Source: Methanomicrobiales archaeon (lineage in GTDB: Archaea; Halobacteriota; Methanomicrobia; Methanomicrobiales; Methanoculleaceae). Taken from it: a stretch of DNA of 7,876 nucleotides. The stretch covers positions 1 through 7,876 of the forward strand of contig JAGVUK010000219.1 of assembly GCA_019136335.1 (NCBI GenBank), in the 5' to 3' direction. The notes beneath the pieces are model-generated. The model saw only the letters and a program-made list of their open reading frames with translations, was not told the DNA's origin and did not search any database. Positions within the stretch are counted from its first letter, which is position 1, and every line of letters starts with the position of its first letter. Position numbers and translations under genes: made by a program. Of this stretch, positions 6,402-7,876 are shown one piece after another.

Positions 6402-7520
6402 GCTACTTCTGGGTAGAGGGGATACTTGCTTGCGAGGGCAATAACCTCTTCCCTCACTTCGGTGATCGCCTTCTTTGAGGTCCGGTCGCGGGCGACATCC
6501 TTCACGACCCGGGCGATCCAGTGACCGATCTGTTTCATCTCCTCTTCTTTCATGCCACGGGAGGTGACGGCCGGCGTGCCGATGCGCAGACCGCTCGTCA
6601 CGAAGGGGCTGAGCTGCTCGCGGGGGATGGTGTTCTTGTTGACGGTGATGCCCGCCTCTCCAAGCGCGGTCTCGGCCGCAAGGCCGGTGAGGTGCTCGTG
6701 GTTTGTGGAAACCCCGGTCAGGTCAAGGAGGATTAAGTGGTTGTCGGTGCCGCCGGAGACGAGGTCGAGCCCTTCCTCTGCGAGGACGCCGGCCATCGCG
6801 CGTGCGTTCTTGACGACCTGTCCGCAGTAGTCCCTGTACGTGGGGGTCAGCGCTTCCTTGAAACAGACCGCTTTTGCGGCGATGATGTGCATCAGCGGGC
6901 CGCCCTGCATGCCGGGGAAGACGGACTTGTCGATGGCGGCGGCGTCCTCTTTGCCGCACATGATGGCGCCGCCCCGGGGGCCCCGCAGGGTCTTGTGCGT
7001 CGTCGTCGTCACGATATCGACGACGCCGACCGGGGAGTTGTGGTATCCGGTCGCGCAGAGTCCGGCGATGTGGGCGATGTCGGCCATGCACCGCGCACCG
7101 ACGGTGTCGGCGACCTCCTGGAACGCCTTAAAGTCGATCTCGCGCGGGTAGGCGCTCGCGCCGCAGACGATGATCTGGGGTTTTACGATCCGCGCCATAT
7201 CCTCGATGACCGCGTAGTCGAGCGTCTCCGTCACGGGGTCGACGCCGTAGTGGAAGATGGAGTACCAGCGCCCGGTGATGTTGACCGGCGAGCCGTGGGA
7301 GAGGTGGCCCCCCTGGGTGAGGCTCTGGCTCATGATCGTAGTAGCGTTTGCCGGGGTAGCCCTCGGCATACTTATTGGTCATGATGGAGCCCATCGCCTC
7401 GAGAACCGCCTTGCTGACGACGTTCTCGGAGGCGATCAGCTCCAACCCGTTGATCTGACGCAGGCGCTCGTTCTCGATGACGCCTGCGACTTCCGGATCG
7501 AAGTTTGCCAGATTAGACAT
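6398..7520 (-). pseudogene. glyA: Serine hydroxymethyltransferase gene with internal ~50-codon gap and frameshift
   Basis: GlyA interconverts serine and glycine using PLP and charges the pterin with a methylene group. The first 61 codons (7520-7338) are normal: MSNLANFDPEV, NGLELIASENVVS, then NKYAEGYPGKRYY. After the two Tyr codons, homologues have GGCE..VD, the RA..LFGA helix and VQPHSGSQAN. None of that is present. Instead the frame shifts at 7337 and the protein resumes at IMSQSLTQGGHLSHG (from 7336), running intact for 312 codons through the PLP-lysine motif TTTTHKTLRGPRGG to the stop at 6398. The lost block holds residues that contact the PLP phosphate, so neither reading would be active. 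About 149 nt missing would restore a 423-residue protein, the usual size. There is no Shine-Dalgarno, and a TATA-like element 25-34 bp upstream suggests a leaderless mRNA. It may be a real lesion or an assembly error. Confidence 0.93.
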
Positions 7521-7546
7521 GCAGAAAAAAGGTTGCTTTGGTGAGG

Positions 7547-7554
7547 TAATATTC
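7547..7554 (-). promoter_or_regulatory. TATA-like element upstream of glyA
   Basis: On the minus strand GAATATTA, preceded by the purine-rich AAGAAA that could act as a BRE, ends 26 bp before the glyA ATG at 7520. Archaeal TATA boxes lie about 25 bp before the transcription start, so the mRNA would begin at or near the ATG. That agrees with the lack of a ribosome-binding site. The glyA-folD-folP-cofE operon would start here. Confidence 0.4.
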
Positions 7555-7590
7555 TTTCTTTTGCAGGATTTGTCCGTGCAGGCTGCATAT

Positions 7591-7620
7591 CCGGCGACTG
7601 CCGGCTCCGGCGACTGCCGG
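7591..7620. repeat. Tandem pair of 14-bp hairpin repeats between glyA and the rightward gene
   Basis: CCGGCGACTGCCGG occurs at 7591-7604 and 7607-7620, two identical copies 16 bp apart. Each copy is itself a perfect 5-bp stem (CCGGC/GCCGG) around GACT. The pair is bracketed by ATATCC (7587-7592) and its complement GGATAT (7623-7628), so the whole can fold as one larger cruciform-like dyad. It sits upstream of the likely glyA promoter and of the rightward gene's promoter, where an operator would be expected. Role unknown. Confidence 0.65.
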
Positions 7621-7675
7621 CGGGATATCCGTTACATCCCGATAAAATGTAATCATTCTTCTTTCCGGGAATCCA

Positions 7676-7700
7676 TAGTAATATTATTACGTAATTATTA
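7676..7700 (+). promoter_or_regulatory. AT-rich promoter-like region with ATTACGTAAT palindrome
   Basis: A block made almost only of A and T breaks the GC-rich context. It contains TAATATTA-like TATA candidates (about 7679-7688) and the perfect palindrome ATTACGTAAT (7686-7695). The TATA candidate is about 40 bp before the ATG at 7725, which would leave a short leader containing the ribosome-binding site GAGGGAG (7715-7721). The palindrome overlaps the position where TBP/TFB would bind, so it could be an operator. Confidence 0.45.
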
Positions 7701-7724
7701 TCAAGGATTAATTCGAGGGAGACA

Positions 7725-7876
7725 ATGGCGCAGAAAGATGCGAGGATACGGTTCCTTGAGCGGGAACTCGCAGAACGCGAGAAGGAGATGGAGACGATGA
7801 CAGAACCCGAACAGCCGGCGGCACCGGCCGTGAACGATGAGCGCCTGCGCGATCTGGAGCGCAAGGTGCGGGAGCT
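7725..7876 (+). CDS. N-terminus of an unidentified coiled-coil protein (partial, runs off the window)
   Basis: An ATG at 7725 follows GAGGGAG (7715-7721) and stays open to the window end, giving 50 codons. The peptide begins MAQKDARIRFLERELAEREK and alternates charged and aliphatic residues, with Leu/Ile at heptad-like spacing. A Pro/Ala-rich break (EPEQPAAPAV, about 28-37) separates it from a second helical stretch, DERLRDLERKVREL. This is a coiled-coil pattern. There is no signal peptide or membrane segment in the visible part. Such N-termini occur in AAA ATPases of the proteasome-activating type and in many unrelated archaeal proteins, so no function is assigned. It diverges from glyA across 204 bp. 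Confidence 0.7.
   Translation, partial: MAQKDARIRFLERELAEREKEMETMTEPEQPAAPAVNDERLRDLERKVRE

Noticed and set aside
6398..7520. Programmed frameshift or intein/intron explaining the two parts of glyA
   Set aside because: The conserved middle of the protein is missing from the DNA, so no recoding or splicing could restore it; an insertion would add sequence, not remove it.
7591..7620. CRISPR array or mobile-element terminal repeats
   Set aside because: There are only two copies of a 14-bp self-complementary unit separated by 2 bp, with no spacers, no transposase and no target duplication.

Overview
The window looks like chromosomal DNA of a GC-rich methanogenic euryarchaeon, most likely a Methanomicrobiales member close to Methanoculleus. 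This is inferred from gene content and remembered protein style, not from a search. Three biosynthetic themes are interleaved: coenzyme F420 (cofG, cofC, cofE), purine (purC, purS, purQ) and pterin/one-carbon metabolism (glyA, folD, a dihydropteroate synthase).

Layout. Bases 1-412 form a GC-rich stretch with no recognisable gene, full of short palindromes. A leftward operon follows, read from high to low coordinates: cofG (3281-2286), purC (2242-1517), purS (1520-1278), purQ (1274-564) and a broken ferredoxin-thioredoxin-reductase-like gene (555-413). It ends at an oligo-T tract. cofC (3383-4030) runs rightward from a 101-bp gap it shares with cofG. A second leftward operon holds glyA (7520-6398), folD (6401-5550), folP-like (5574-4759) and cofE (4762-3956), with every junction overlapping. 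cofE and cofC meet tail to tail and overlap by 75 bp. A 204-bp divergent intergenic region with a tandem hairpin repeat and AT-rich promoter-like DNA separates glyA from the start of a rightward coiled-coil gene that runs off the window.

How the genes work together. CofG makes part of the F420 chromophore (Fo), CofC activates the lactyl-phosphate donor, and CofE adds glutamates, so three F420 steps lie in about 2.5 kb. PurQ and PurS are the glutaminase and small subunits of the PurLQS FGAM synthase, and PurC makes SAICAR. GlyA, FolD and the DHPS-like enzyme would make and interconvert the reduced pterin carrying one-carbon units, which feeds purine synthesis.

Main anomaly. Two otherwise well-conserved genes, glyA and the FTR-like gene, each lack an internal block of roughly 45-50 codons and change reading frame at the junction. 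The similar size of the two gaps points to a shared cause, either assembly error or real deletions. I found no mobile element, CRISPR array, tRNA or rRNA, and no convincing undescribed multi-gene system.
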